The notes beneath the pieces were generated by a model, which ran no database searches, was not told the origin of the DNA, and worked only from the letters and a program-made list of their open reading frames with translations. This document shows, in pieces, positions 54,570 through 63,533 of a stretch of DNA of 64,000 nucleotides; the first letter of the stretch is position 1, and each line of letters starts with the position of its first letter. The translations under genes were made by a program, and so were the position numbers. The stretch is from an uncultured Actinomycetes bacterium (GTDB lineage Bacteria; Actinomycetota; Coriobacteriia; Coriobacteriales; Atopobiaceae), in contig OMWB01000008.1 in the NCBI GenBank assembly GCA_900314645.1, positions 1-64,000 of the forward strand, read 5' to 3'.

Positions 54570-55085
54570 GTGCGCGAGCGTTACAGGGCTATAGCCCGTG
54601 TGGCTAAGACCCACGGGAAGAGGGGAGAGGTCGTGACGGTTGCCGTTCACGGCCTCCCTCTTGTCTTAGACGTCGGGATGGACGTCTACCCGGTACCACC
54701 TGCCCTGAAAGGGCCACGGAGGTACCGGGTCTCGTCATGCGTCGATGGCGAGACGGGCCAGCTCGTGGCGTTCACCGGAGTCTGGTCGATCGACGACGCA
54801 AGCAAGCTGGTGGGCAAGACGTTGCTTGTTGCCGAGTCGCAGCTGCCGGCTTCCTTTGCGATGCACGACGTGGAGCGCCTGATTGGCCGCGAGGTCGAAG
54901 ATGCGTCGCGTGGGCCGCTGGGAACCATCGATGAGGTCATGCAGGGCGTGGCAAACGACGTGTGGGTCGTGCGCGGGCCGCTGGGTGAGGTGCTCATTCC
55001 GGTGGTCGACGAGATGGTGCTTTCCGTTGAGGAAGGTGCTCCCGTGCAAGTTGATCTGCCTCAGGGCCTCGTAGAGGGGGAGTGA
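54570..55085 (+). CDS. rimM: Ribosome maturation factor RimM
   Basis: This 171-residue protein helps 30S head assembly with S19. Seen are IARVAKTHGKRGEVVTVA at the N-terminus, GKTLLV, and the PRC-barrel half with LGTIDEVMQGVANDVWVVRG. The GTG start is 8 nt after khpA. trmD follows after one base. Confidence 0.93.
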   Translation: MRERYRAIARVAKTHGKRGEVVTVAVHGLPLVLDVGMDVYPVPPALKGPRRYRVSSCVDGETGQLVAFTGVWSIDDASKLVGKTLLVAESQLPASFAMHDVERLIGREVEDASRGPLGTIDEVMQGVANDVWVVRGPLGEVLIPVVDEMVLSVEEGAPVQVDLPQGLVEGE

Positions 55086-55086
55086 C

Positions 55087-55833
55087 ATGCGCATAGAGGC
55101 AATATCGGTCATTCCCCAGGTATTCGAGTCATATCTGGACGCCTCCATCATGGGGCGCGCCAAGCGCGCGGGCATCTTCAGCTTCACCGCCTATGATTTG
55201 CGCGATTGGACGCACGACCGTCATCGGACGGTCGACGATGCCCCCTTTGGTGGGGGCCAGGGCATGCTCATGAAGCCCGAGCCCATCTTCGAGGCTGTCG
55301 AGGACATCGCCGCGCGTGATGAGGTGGCACCCTACGTGGTGTTCTTCTCGCCTGTGGGTACGCCCTTTACACAGGCCGTCGCGAGCCGCCTTTCGCAACA
55401 CGAGCGGCTTCTTTTCGTGTGCGGGCGCTATGAAGGTATGGACGAGCGCTGCTATCAGCTCGCTGACGAGGTCATCAGCCTTGGGGACTATGTTCTCACG
55501 GGTGGAGAGCTCGCCGCGCTTGCCGTGACGGACGCCGTTGTGCGCCTGCTCCCAGGTGCCTTGGGAGACGACATGAGCGCTCAGGACGAGTCGTTCTCTG
55601 ACGGACTTTTGGAATACGAACAGTACACGCGCCCTGCCGACTTTCGCGGCATGCAGGTGCCCGAAGTGTTGCTTTCGGGCGATCACGGTGCCGTAGGGCG
55701 CTGGCGGCGGCAGAGTGCGCTTGAGCGCACGGCACGCCTGCGTCCGGATTTGCTGGAAGACGCGAGCCTTGCGCCAGCCGAGCGGGCGTTTGTTGAGAGC
55801 CTCTTGCATAACGATACCCAAGGGGGTGAGTGA
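55087..55833 (+). CDS. trmD: tRNA (guanine-N1)-methyltransferase
   Basis: The 248-residue SPOUT enzyme makes m1G37 in tRNA and prevents frameshifts. Motifs: DDAPFGGGQGMLMKPEPIFE, LLFVCGRYEGMDERC and EVISLGDYVLTGGELAALA with the trefoil-knot SAM site. Length is normal. In many bacteria rplS (L19) comes next; here signal peptidase I does, starting one base after the stop. Confidence 0.96.
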   Translation: MRIEAISVIPQVFESYLDASIMGRAKRAGIFSFTAYDLRDWTHDRHRTVDDAPFGGGQGMLMKPEPIFEAVEDIAARDEVAPYVVFFSPVGTPFTQAVASRLSQHERLLFVCGRYEGMDERCYQLADEVISLGDYVLTGGELAALAVTDAVVRLLPGALGDDMSAQDESFSDGLLEYEQYTRPADFRGMQVPEVLLSGDHGAVGRWRRQSALERTARLRPDLLEDASLAPAERAFVESLLHNDTQGGE

Positions 55834-55834
55834 G

Positions 55835-56533
55835 ATGGCAAAGCATTTCGCAACGGATGTCGACACCGCCGCGTTCTTCGAAGATGAGGAGTCGTTTGAT
55901 GTTGAGCCGGTCGTGACAACCATCGACACCGTCGAGGAGCCGTTCATAGCCGAGGCCGTCATGGTGCCGGTGGAGCCTCTCGATGATTCACGGGGCATCC
56001 CCATGTGGCTTGATTTGCTCCTGACGGCACTCATCACCGTTGCGGTGGTCGTGGCCATGAGGATTTTTGTGGCGGATACCTATCAGGTACCGACTGGCTC
56101 GATGCTCGAGACTATCCAACTCGGAGACCGCCTCATTGGCGAGAAGGTCAGCTACCGCTTCAGGGCCCCGAAGGCGGGCGAGGTAGTCACCTTCGATGAC
56201 CCGAGCGACCCGAGCGTCACCCTAATTAAGCGCGTCATCGCGACGGAGGGACAGACCGTCGACCTCGTCGACGGCGTCGTGGTAGTTGATGGTGAGGCCT
56301 TGGACGAGCCTTACGTGCTCGACAAGCCGAGCGAACCCATCGATCGCTTTGCCCCTGAGCTCTCCGAGCCAATCACGTATCCGTACGTCGTACCCGAGGG
56401 ATGCGTGTGGGTCATGGGCGACAACCGAACCAACTCGCTCGACTCCCGCTATTTCGGCGCCGTAGAGATCAATACGGTCTCTTCTCGTGCGCTGTTCATT
56501 TTCTGGCCATTTTCTGACGCGCGCACGCTGTAG
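55835..56533 (+). CDS. lepB: Signal peptidase I
   Basis: The 232-residue membrane protease removes signal peptides. An acidic cytosolic N-terminus (~50 residues) precedes one helix ([20 protein letters not shown]), then the catalytic Ser in [15 protein letters not shown], the Lys in [11 protein letters not shown], and [14 protein letters not shown]. The ATG at 55835 follows the trmD stop by one base; the longer open frame upstream only overlaps trmD. Confidence 0.95.
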   Translation: MAKHFATDVDTAAFFEDEESFDVEPVVTTIDTVEEPFIAEAVMVPVEPLDDSRGIPMWLDLLLTALITVAVVVAMRIFVADTYQVPTGSMLETIQLGDRLIGEKVSYRFRAPKAGEVVTFDDPSDPSVTLIKRVIATEGQTVDLVDGVVVVDGEALDEPYVLDKPSEPIDRFAPELSEPITYPYVVPEGCVWVMGDNRTNSLDSRYFGAVEINTVSSRALFIFWPFSDARTL

Positions 56534-56571
56534 CGCCGCGTCGGACCGATTTTGATAGTAAGGAGAGGGAC

Positions 56572-57474
56572 GTGGAGAATACAGGCAACATCCTGACGTT
56601 CCAAGACATGATCTTGGCCCTTACGAAGTACTGGGCCGACCTTGGCTGCACCGTTATGCAGCCCTACGACAGCGAGGTCGGTGCTGGCACGTTCCATACG
56701 GCCACCACGCTGCGCAGCCTTGGGCCTGCCGCATGGCGCACCTGCTACCCGCAGCCGTGCCGCCGTCCCGCCGATGGTCGCTACGGCGAGAACCCCAACC
56801 GCATGCAGCACTACTACCAGTTCCAGGTCATCCTCAAGCCGTGCCCTCAGGACTCTCAGGATCTGTACCTGGGCTCCCTGAAGGCTATCGGCCTCGACCC
56901 GGACAAGCACGACGTGCGCTTCGTGGAGGACGACTGGGAGAGCCCCACGCTGGGCGCCTGGGGCCTGGGCTGGGAAGTCTGGATGGACGGCATGGAGGTA
57001 ACGCAGTACACGTACTTCCAGCAGGTGGGCGGCATTGAGGTCGACCCTGTTCCGGTCGAGATCACCTATGGCCTGGAGCGCATCGCCATGTACATCCAGG
57101 GCGTCGACTCGGTGTATGACCTCGTGTGGTCGTATCTGCCCGATGGCACCCCCATGACCTACGGTGACGTCTTCCACGAGAACGAGTACGAGTTCAGTTG
57201 CTACAACTTCGAGGTCGCTGACGTCGACATGATGCGTCGCAAGTTTGATGAGTACGAGGCCGAGTGCCACAGCTGCCTCGAGGCCAAGCTGCCGCTTCCT
57301 GCCTATGACTGCGTGATGAAGTGCAGCCACGCGTTCAACATTCTCGACGCACGCGGCGCCATCTCGGCAACCGAGCGTGCCAACTACATCCTGCGCGTCC
57401 GTACCGTCGCAAAGGCCTGCTGCGAGGCATACCTAGAGCTTGTTGCCTCCAAGGCTCAGAAGGAGGTGGCCTAA
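56572..57474 (+). CDS. glyQ: Glycyl-tRNA synthetase alpha subunit
   Basis: The 300-residue catalytic subunit of the alpha2beta2 enzyme has [34 protein letters not shown] and [21 protein letters not shown] precedes the GTG start. It overlaps nothing; glyS starts one base after its stop. The 38-bp gap before it is too short for a T-box. Confidence 0.96.
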   Translation: MENTGNILTFQDMILALTKYWADLGCTVMQPYDSEVGAGTFHTATTLRSLGPAAWRTCYPQPCRRPADGRYGENPNRMQHYYQFQVILKPCPQDSQDLYLGSLKAIGLDPDKHDVRFVEDDWESPTLGAWGLGWEVWMDGMEVTQYTYFQQVGGIEVDPVPVEITYGLERIAMYIQGVDSVYDLVWSYLPDGTPMTYGDVFHENEYEFSCYNFEVADVDMMRRKFDEYEAECHSCLEAKLPLPAYDCVMKCSHAFNILDARGAISATERANYILRVRTVAKACCEAYLELVASKAQKEVA

Positions 57475-57475
57475 G

Positions 57476-59572
57476 ATGGCAGACACCTTGGACTTTTTGC
57501 TGGAGATCGGCTGCGAGGAGATGCCTTCCGCGCCGCTCATGAAGGCTCAGGAGCAGCTGGGCAAGATCGTGGCGAAGGGCCTCGATGATGCGGGCCTCGC
57601 CCACGGGTCGGTGCGCACGCTCTCCACGCCGCGTCGTCTCGCCGTAATCGTCGAGAGCTGCGCGACGGCGACCGACGAGATTCACGAGGTCATCCGCGGA
57701 CCCAAGACCTCCATCGCCTTTGACGCTGACGGCAATGCCACGCGCGCCGCGCAGGGCTTTGCCCGCAAGAACGGCACCACGGCCGAGGCCCTGGTCCGTC
57801 GCGTTGAGCCCGACGGCAACGAGTATGTCTTTGCCGAGCGGACGCAGGAGTCGGTGAGTGCCCTTACGCTCCTGTCCACGCTTTGCGAGCAGACCATCGC
57901 GAACATCCAGTGGCCTAACTACCGCAGCCAGCGCTGGGGGAGCGAGCACCAGACGTTCGTACGTCCCATTCGGTGGATTTGCGCGCTTCTGGGGTCGGAG
58001 GTCATTCCCGTCTCCTATGCGGACGTCAAGAGCTCGAACACCACGCGCGGTCACCGCGTGCTGGGTGCTGGCGAGCATGTGGTGAGTGAGCCTGCGGCGT
58101 ACGAGGCCGTGCTCGAGGCCGCGTGCGTGCTGGGGGAGAAGCGTCGCGCCGAAGTCATTCGCGCCGACATCGCGAAGCTCGAGGCCGAGCGCGGCGGCGC
58201 CCACGTCGATACGCCCAAGGGCGTCTTTGACGAGGTCGTCAACCTGTGCGAGTGGCCGACGGTCGTGGTGGGAACCTTCGACGAGGAGTTCCTGGCCGTG
58301 CCGCACGAGATCATCGTGGAGGCCATGCTCAAGCACCAGCGGTACTTCCCGATCTATGCCGCCGACGGCTCGCTGACGCGCGAGTTCGTGATCGTATCCA
58401 ACGCGGATCCGGCGGTCAACGACACGGTTCGCTCGGGCAACGAGCGCGTGGTGCGCCCGCGTCTGGACGACGCTAAGTTCTTCTACGACGAGGACCTCAA
58501 GGTGGGCCTTGACGCCTTCCGCGAGCGCCTCTCGCAGGTGGTGTTCCAGAAGAAGCTCGGCACGGTTCTGCAGAAGTCCGAGCGTATGGAGACACTGGCC
58601 CACGAGGTGGCGCTGGAGGCATCCGGCGACGAGGCGGTTGCTGGCGAGGCGGCCCGTGCGGCGCACCTGGCGAAGGCAGACCTCGTCTCTCAGGCCGTTG
58701 TCGAGTTCACGAGCCAGCAGGGCGTCATGGGCGGCTACTACGCAAAGGCCCAGGGCGAGACGGACGTGGTGGCCGATGCCATCGCACAGCACTACCGTCC
58801 GCGCTTTGCGGGAGACGTCCTTCCCGAGAGCGTCGCAGGAAAGGCCGTGGCCATCGCCGACAAGCTTGACACCATCTGCGGCATGTTCGCCATCGACGAG
58901 CCTCCGACTGGCTCTGCCGACCCCTTCGCGGTGAGGCGCTCCGCCATTGGCGTGATCGCCATGCTGCGCACCATGCCGGCCGTGCACCTGCGCACGCTGA
59001 TCGCCAAGGCGCTTGACTCGCTTGCCGCTCAGGGCATCGCGTTTGACGCGGACGCCGTTGCCGACAAGGTCGCGCAGTTCTTTGCAGGGCGTCTGGTGGC
59101 CATCGCTCGCGACGAGGACGTTGCACCTGACACCATCGAGGCAGTCTCCGCCGTCCACGTCATCGACCCGGTTGAGTTCCTCTCCCGCGCACACGCTCTC
59201 GAGGATGCCCGTCGCCATGCGCCCGAGCTTTTCGACGACCTCGCGACCGCCTATGCGCGCGCCGCGCACCTGGCCGATGCCGCTCTCGGCACCGAGGTCG
59301 AGGAAGCGCTCCTGGGCGAGGCCGAGCTCGCGCTGCTGCAGGCATGCGAGAGCGGAGCACAAAATGTGAAGATTGCGTTGACGTCAGGAGATTACGCCGG
59401 TGCCACTTCCGCTCTCGCCGACCTCAGAGAACCAATCGACCGGTTCTTTGATGACGTGCTGGTTATGGATGAGGACACTAGCGTAAGGGAGAATCGACTC
59501 CGTCTTCTCAACCGTTTCGCCGCCGTATTTGGTGGTGTCGCCGATATCGGAGCACTCTCGCGCAAAAAGTAG
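57476..59572 (+). CDS. glyS: Glycyl-tRNA synthetase beta subunit
   Basis: The 698-residue subunit contains DFLLEIGCEEMPSAPL, TPRRLAVIV, and EALVRRVEPDGNEYVF in the N-terminal part, an HD-like region (VMGGYYAKAQGETDVVADAI) and the C-terminal anticodon-binding domain ending in MDEDTSVRENRLRLLNRFAA. It pairs with GlyQ. The preferred ATG is at 57476 with AAGGAGG upstream. Confidence 0.96.
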   Translation: MADTLDFLLEIGCEEMPSAPLMKAQEQLGKIVAKGLDDAGLAHGSVRTLSTPRRLAVIVESCATATDEIHEVIRGPKTSIAFDADGNATRAAQGFARKNGTTAEALVRRVEPDGNEYVFAERTQESVSALTLLSTLCEQTIANIQWPNYRSQRWGSEHQTFVRPIRWICALLGSEVIPVSYADVKSSNTTRGHRVLGAGEHVVSEPAAYEAVLEAACVLGEKRRAEVIRADIAKLEAERGGAHVDTPKGVFDEVVNLCEWPTVVVGTFDEEFLAVPHEIIVEAMLKHQRYFPIYAADGSLTREFVIVSNADPAVNDTVRSGNERVVRPRLDDAKFFYDEDLKVGLDAFRERLSQVVFQKKLGTVLQKSERMETLAHEVALEASGDEAVAGEAARAAHLAKADLVSQAVVEFTSQQGVMGGYYAKAQGETDVVADAIAQHYRPRFAGDVLPESVAGKAVAIADKLDTICGMFAIDEPPTGSADPFAVRRSAIGVIAMLRTMPAVHLRTLIAKALDSLAAQGIAFDADAVADKVAQFFAGRLVAIARDEDVAPDTIEAVSAVHVIDPVEFLSRAHALEDARRHAPELFDDLATAYARAAHLADAALGTEVEEALLGEAELALLQACESGAQNVKIALTSGDYAGATSALADLREPIDRFFDDVLVMDEDTSVRENRLRLLNRFAAVFGGVADIGALSRKK

Positions 59573-59616
59573 GGGTATGGTGTTGTAGTCAGCCCCCGGA
59601 CTTTGGAGGAAAAAAC

Positions 59617-60015
59617 ATGGCTGAGCCCAACGTGGAAGACGTCTTCATTGAGGAGACCCCGATCGTGTTCGTCATTTCGGACGCACGCGGCAAGACGGCC
59701 GCCGGCGTTGTCGAGGCAGCTGCCGCCCAGTTCGAGGAGGGCGTCATCAGCATCAAGCAGCTTGGCAACGTGCGCTCGGTTGATACCGTCAAGGAGTACC
59801 TTGACAAGCATCAGAAGGAGAAGGCGGACGTGGCCGTGTTCCACACCATCGTCGACCAGAACCTTCGCCGTGAGATTCGTCGCGAGCTGGATGCCCGTGG
59901 CATCCCCTCGATCGACCTGCTTGGTCCTTCCATCACCATCATCTCTACCCTGACTGGTGAGGAGCCTGTGTATCAGACTGGCCGCCGCACCAAGGTGCAA
60001 ATCGAAGAGGCATAG
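59617..60015 (+). CDS. N-terminal half of PPDK regulatory protein (DUF299/PSRP), stand-alone
   Basis: The 132-residue product matches the first domain of the PEP synthase/PPDK regulatory proteins: IVFVISDARGKTAAGVVEAA, VAVFHTIVDQNLRREIRREL and GIPSIDLLGPSI. In normal members (~270 residues) this precedes a P-loop domain with a GVSRTSKTP motif that phosphorylates and dephosphorylates PPDK. Here the frame stops before that domain, and no remnant is visible in the 124 bp to ppdK. GGAGGAAAA precedes the ATG, codon use is ordinary, and the end is clean, so it looks like a maintained short protein rather than fresh decay. It may bind PPDK or a nucleotide without catalysis. Confidence 0.85.
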   Translation: MAEPNVEDVFIEETPIVFVISDARGKTAAGVVEAAAAQFEEGVISIKQLGNVRSVDTVKEYLDKHQKEKADVAVFHTIVDQNLRREIRRELDARGIPSIDLLGPSITIISTLTGEEPVYQTGRRTKVQIEEA

Positions 60016-60051
60016 CGCACGTTGGTCTGGTACTATAACCTAAGGTAATTG

Positions 60052-60117
60052 GAGCGCCTGCTGCGGGTGATCGCTGCAGGTGCTCTGTTGGAGTAAGGAC
60101 GACGTGAGGACGTCGTC
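60052..60117 (+). promoter_or_regulatory. Two hairpins in the ppdK leader
   Basis: GAGCGCCTGC (60052-60061) pairs with GCAGGTGCTC (60076-60085), one G-T pair. GACGACGT (60098-60105) pairs with ACGTCGTC (60110-60117) around GAGG. The second ends 22 nt before the ppdK ATG. TATAAC near 60036 could be the -10. They may stabilise this highly expressed mRNA or control translation. Confidence 0.5.
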
Positions 60118-60139
60118 AAAGACAAGAACGGAGTTGAGT

Positions 60140-62977
60140 ATGGCTGAAAAGCATGTGTACCGCTTCGGATTCGACGCCGACGGCAAGACCAACGTCAGTG
60201 AGGTTGCTGGCGCTACCGTCGACGAGGCCAAGTGGATCACGGGCGGCAAGGGTGCCAACCTTGCTGAGATGGCCGCTCTGGGCCTTCCCGTACCCGCAGG
60301 CTTCACCATTACCTGCCAGACCTGCGTCGAGTACTCGAGCGCTGGCAACGTCTGGCCCGAGGGCGTTCTCGACGAGATCGACGAGTACCGCAAGGACCTC
60401 GAGCGTCGTATGGGCAAGAAGCTCGGCGACAACGAGGACCCGCTGCTCGTTTCCGTCCGCTCCGGCGCTCCGTTCTCCATGCCCGGCATGATGGACACCG
60501 TCCTGAACCTCGGCCTCAACGACGACTCCGTCCAGGGCCTTATCAAGCAGACGGGCAACCCCCGTTTTGCCTATGACTCCTACCGCCGCTTCGTCCAGAT
60601 GTTCTCGAGCGTCGTTATGGGCGTCTCCGGCCAGCTGTTCGAGGATGCCATCTCCGCCAAGAAGGCTGAGAAGGGTGTCAAGCTCGACACCGAGCTCGAC
60701 GCTGACGACCTCAAGGATCTCGTCGCTACCTTCAAGCAGATCTTCTCCGAAAACGTCGACGTTGCCAAGTATCCCGAGGTTGAGGTTGACGGCAAGGCTG
60801 TCTTCCCGCATGATCCTCTGCTCCAGCTCCGTCTGGCCGAGCAGGCCGTCTTCGGCTCCTGGAACACCGAGCGCGCCATCCTGTACCGCAAGCAGAACAA
60901 GATCGACGACACCCTCGGCACCGCCGTCAACGTCCAGGTCATGGCTTTCGGCAACAAGGGCAACACCTCCGCTACCGGCGTGGCCTTCACCCGTAACCCG
61001 GCTGACGGCACCAACGAGCGCTATGGCGACTACCTCGTGAACGCCCAGGGCGAGGACGTCGTGGCAGGCATCCGCAACACCGAGCCCATCGCCAAGCTCC
61101 CGACCGAGCCTGGTCTTGAGGAAGCCGGCAAGCAGCTCTTCCACGTCTTCGAGATCCTCGAGGATCACTATGCGGACATGATGGACCTCGAGTTCACCAT
61201 CGAGCAGGGCAAGCTCTACATGCTGCAGACCCGCGTTGGCAAGCGTACCGCTCTGTCCGCGCTGAAGGTCGCCATCCAGATGTACGAGGAGGGTCGCATC
61301 ACCAAGGAGCAGGCTGTCATGCGCGTCGCTCCCGATCAGCTCGACCAGCTCCTGCACCCGCAGTTCGACGCTGCCGACATCAAGGGCCGCGAGATCATCG
61401 CCAAGGGCCTGAACGCTTCTCCTGGTGCCGCCGTGGGCGCCGTCGTCTTCTCCTCCGAGGACGCCGTTGCGTACGCTGCCGAGGGCAAGAAGTGCATCCT
61501 CGTGCGTTGGGAGACCACGCCTGACGACCTGCCTGGCATGGACGCCGCTGACGGCATCCTGACCTCTCACGGTGGCAAGACCTCCCACGCGGCCGTTATC
61601 GCCCGTGGCATGGGCGAGCCCTGCGTCTGCGGCGCTGAGGCCCTCCAGATCGATGCCCCCAACAAGACCTGCGCCATCGCCGGCACCGACATCGTCCTGC
61701 GTGAGGGCGACGTCATCTCCATCGACGGCTCCACGGGCAACGTCTACATGGGCGAGGCCAAGCTGACCCGTCCTGAGCTCGGTGGCGACCTCCAGACCAT
61801 CCTCGAGTGGGCTGACGAGATCCGCTTCAACGAGGACCGCGGCCGCGTCATGGGCGTTCGTGCCAACGCCGACAACCCCGACGACGCTCAGCTGTCCCGC
61901 GACAACGGCGCCGTGGGCATCGGCCTCTGCCGTACCGAGCACATGTTCCTGGGCGAGCGCAAGTACCTCATCCAGAACTTCATCCTTGCCGACGATCCCG
62001 CCGTCAAGGCTGACGCTCTCGCCAAGCTGGGCGAGGCCCAGAAGGGTGACTTCCTTGGCATGTTCAAGGCCATGGAGGGCCTGCCCGTGATCGTCCGTCT
62101 GCTCGATCCCCCGCTGCATGAGTTCCTGGATGCCCCGCGTGAGCTCGAGGTTGAGATCGCCAAGCTCGAGGCCGCCAGCAAGGCTCTCGAGGCCGCGGCC
62201 TCCGTCGACGACAGCCTCGCCGAGATGAACGCCGAGCTCGAGAAGACCATCGCCGTCAAGACCGCTCTGCTGAAGCAGCTGGACTCCTTCCAGGAGGCCA
62301 ACCCCATGCTCGGCACCCGTGGCTGCCGTCTGGGCTTCCTGTATCCCGAGCTCAACCACATGCAGTTCAAGGCCATCGCGTCCGCTGCTGCCGAGCTCAT
62401 CAAGGAGGGCGTTGACGCCAAGCCCGAGATCATGATCCCGCTCGTGGCCTTCTCCGAGGAGCTCAAGCACCTCCGCCGCATGTGCGAGGCTGACATCGCC
62501 GAGGTCGAGGCTGAGTACGGCGTCAAGCTGGAGATCCCCATCGGCACCATGATCGAGCTGCCGCGCGCTGCCATCACCGCCGATCACATCGCCAAGTACG
62601 CTGACTTCTACAGCTTCGGCACCAACGACCTCACGCAGACCTGCCTTGGCTTCTCCCGTGACGACGTTGAGTCCTCGTTCCTCGACACCTACATGAACGA
62701 GAAGCTCATCAAGAGCAACCCGTTCGCCACGCTCGACCGCGGCGTCGCTCGCCTGGTCCAGATGGGCGTCGAGGGCGGCAAGTCCACCAACCCGAACCTC
62801 ACCTGCGGCGTCTGCGGTGAGACCGGTGGCGACCCCGACTCCATCCAGAAGTACTATGATCTCGGTCTTGACTACGTGTCCTGCTCGCCGTTCCGCGTGC
62901 CCATCGCCCGCCTCGCGGCTGCCCAGGCCAAGATCAAGTCCAACGGTGGTGCCCAGACCGTCGCCCCGCGCGTCTAG
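60140..62977 (+). CDS. ppdK: Pyruvate, phosphate dikinase
   Basis: This 945-residue enzyme interconverts pyruvate, ATP and Pi with PEP, AMP and PPi. The order is normal: N-terminal ATP-grasp domain (WITGGKGANLAEMAALGLPV), then the swivelling His domain with HGGKTSHAAVIARGMGEP, in which the catalytic His and the neighbouring regulatory-type Thr are both present. The C-terminal PEP/pyruvate TIM barrel follows (GIGLCRTEHMF, FGTNDLTQ, CGVCGETGGDP). Codon use is extremely biased toward C-ending codons, like a ribosomal protein, so expression is probably very high and glycolytic. GGAG precedes the ATG. A strong terminator follows. Confidence 0.97.
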   Translation: MAEKHVYRFGFDADGKTNVSEVAGATVDEAKWITGGKGANLAEMAALGLPVPAGFTITCQTCVEYSSAGNVWPEGVLDEIDEYRKDLERRMGKKLGDNEDPLLVSVRSGAPFSMPGMMDTVLNLGLNDDSVQGLIKQTGNPRFAYDSYRRFVQMFSSVVMGVSGQLFEDAISAKKAEKGVKLDTELDADDLKDLVATFKQIFSENVDVAKYPEVEVDGKAVFPHDPLLQLRLAEQAVFGSWNTERAILYRKQNKIDDTLGTAVNVQVMAFGNKGNTSATGVAFTRNPADGTNERYGDYLVNAQGEDVVAGIRNTEPIAKLPTEPGLEEAGKQLFHVFEILEDHYADMMDLEFTIEQGKLYMLQTRVGKRTALSALKVAIQMYEEGRITKEQAVMRVAPDQLDQLLHPQFDAADIKGREIIAKGLNASPGAAVGAVVFSSEDAVAYAAEGKKCILVRWETTPDDLPGMDAADGILTSHGGKTSHAAVIARGMGEPCVCGAEALQIDAPNKTCAIAGTDIVLREGDVISIDGSTGNVYMGEAKLTRPELGGDLQTILEWADEIRFNEDRGRVMGVRANADNPDDAQLSRDNGAVGIGLCRTEHMFLGERKYLIQNFILADDPAVKADALAKLGEAQKGDFLGMFKAMEGLPVIVRLLDPPLHEFLDAPRELEVEIAKLEAASKALEAAASVDDSLAEMNAELEKTIAVKTALLKQLDSFQEANPMLGTRGCRLGFLYPELNHMQFKAIASAAAELIKEGVDAKPEIMIPLVAFSEELKHLRRMCEADIAEVEAEYGVKLEIPIGTMIELPRAAITADHIAKYADFYSFGTNDLTQTCLGFSRDDVESSFLDTYMNEKLIKSNPFATLDRGVARLVQMGVEGGKSTNPNLTCGVCGETGGDPDSIQKYYDLGLDYVSCSPFRVPIARLAAAQAKIKSNGGAQTVAPRV

Positions 62978-63007
62978 TCTTCACTGACTAGTCAAGCCAG
63001 ACTTGAG

Positions 63008-63036
63008 AGGGAGGGACCTTCGGGTCCCTCCCTTTG
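63008..63036 (+). terminator. Terminator after ppdK
   Basis: AGGGAGGGACC (63008-63018), loop TTCG, GGTCCCTCCCT (63023-63033), then TTGTTG: an 11-bp perfect stem with a UUCG loop. Confidence 0.92.
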
Positions 63037-63129
63037 TTGTGGGTTAACAGGTTCTGTAAGGCGTGTCGGTAATGGAGAGTCGCATCATATGAATTGCGAG
63101 GTGTGTGGTGAGGTGTGCGGTACAGAGGG

Positions 63130-63435
63130 CACGGAAAGGCGGCGATTGTCGGGGGAGTCATCGCTATGTGAATGGGCATCGCATTGGCATTGACCAAGGC
63201 GGGCTACGATGTTGCCTTCTCCTGCTATTCTCAGGAAGGACCTGGTGGAAGCTCTGGGAGTTACCGGACGCCCGCTGAAGGCATGCGGGCCTCCTAAAGA
63301 CATAGGGAATGTCGTTGTGCTCTTGGCGTCCTAGGTTAGCTCCTATACTTCGGGATATACATTGCTGGTAGATGGCAGGACGTTTCTTCCGGGCATGCCC
63401 GAGGACCCCGACTACATTGGTAAGGGATGGTACAA
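63130..63435 (+). pseudogene. Decayed short-chain dehydrogenase/reductase gene
   Basis: Fragments of an SDR can be read with breaks. Near 63134 'GKAAIVGGVIAM', then a stop, then 'MGIALALTKAGYDVAFSCYS' from 63172 (the family's cofactor helix region). After a missing middle and a frame change comes 'GRPLKACGPPKDIGNVVVLL' from about 63261 and, past an in-frame TAG (63332-63334), 'YTSGYTLLVDG' then 'RTFLPGMPEDPDYIGKGW'. The order matches the start and end of a ~250-residue SDR, so roughly 150 residues are lost. GC is lower than the chromosome. The original substrate is unknown. The rest of 63037-63530 holds no intact gene. Confidence 0.75.
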
Positions 63436-63473
63436 GCGTCTCGTGTTGAGTTGCCTTTGGCGCGTCATGAGTA

Positions 63474-63516
63474 ACAGGGCGGGTGGCCACGGAGAACGTC
63501 ACCGTGGCCACCCTGT
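63474..63516. repeat. Long hairpin at a convergent junction
   Basis: GGGTGGCCACGG (63481-63492) and CCGTGGCCACCC (63502-63513) are perfectly complementary, with an outer ACAG/CTGT-type extension. It lies just before the stop of the leftward 5'-nucleotidase gene and after the SDR remnant. No T-run is seen on the minus strand. Confidence 0.8.
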
Positions 63517-63533
63517 GGCTTAGATGGATGCCA

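Noticed and set aside
56534-56571. T-box riboswitch before glyQS
   Set aside because: The gap is only 38 bp, too short for a T-box leader, and no specifier or T-box motif is present.
60116-62587. Very long (823-codon) open frame antisense to ppdK
   Set aside because: ppdK is a certain gene with extreme C-ending codon bias, which removes stops from the opposite frame; the antisense translation is low-complexity and Leu/Val/Asp/Gly-rich.
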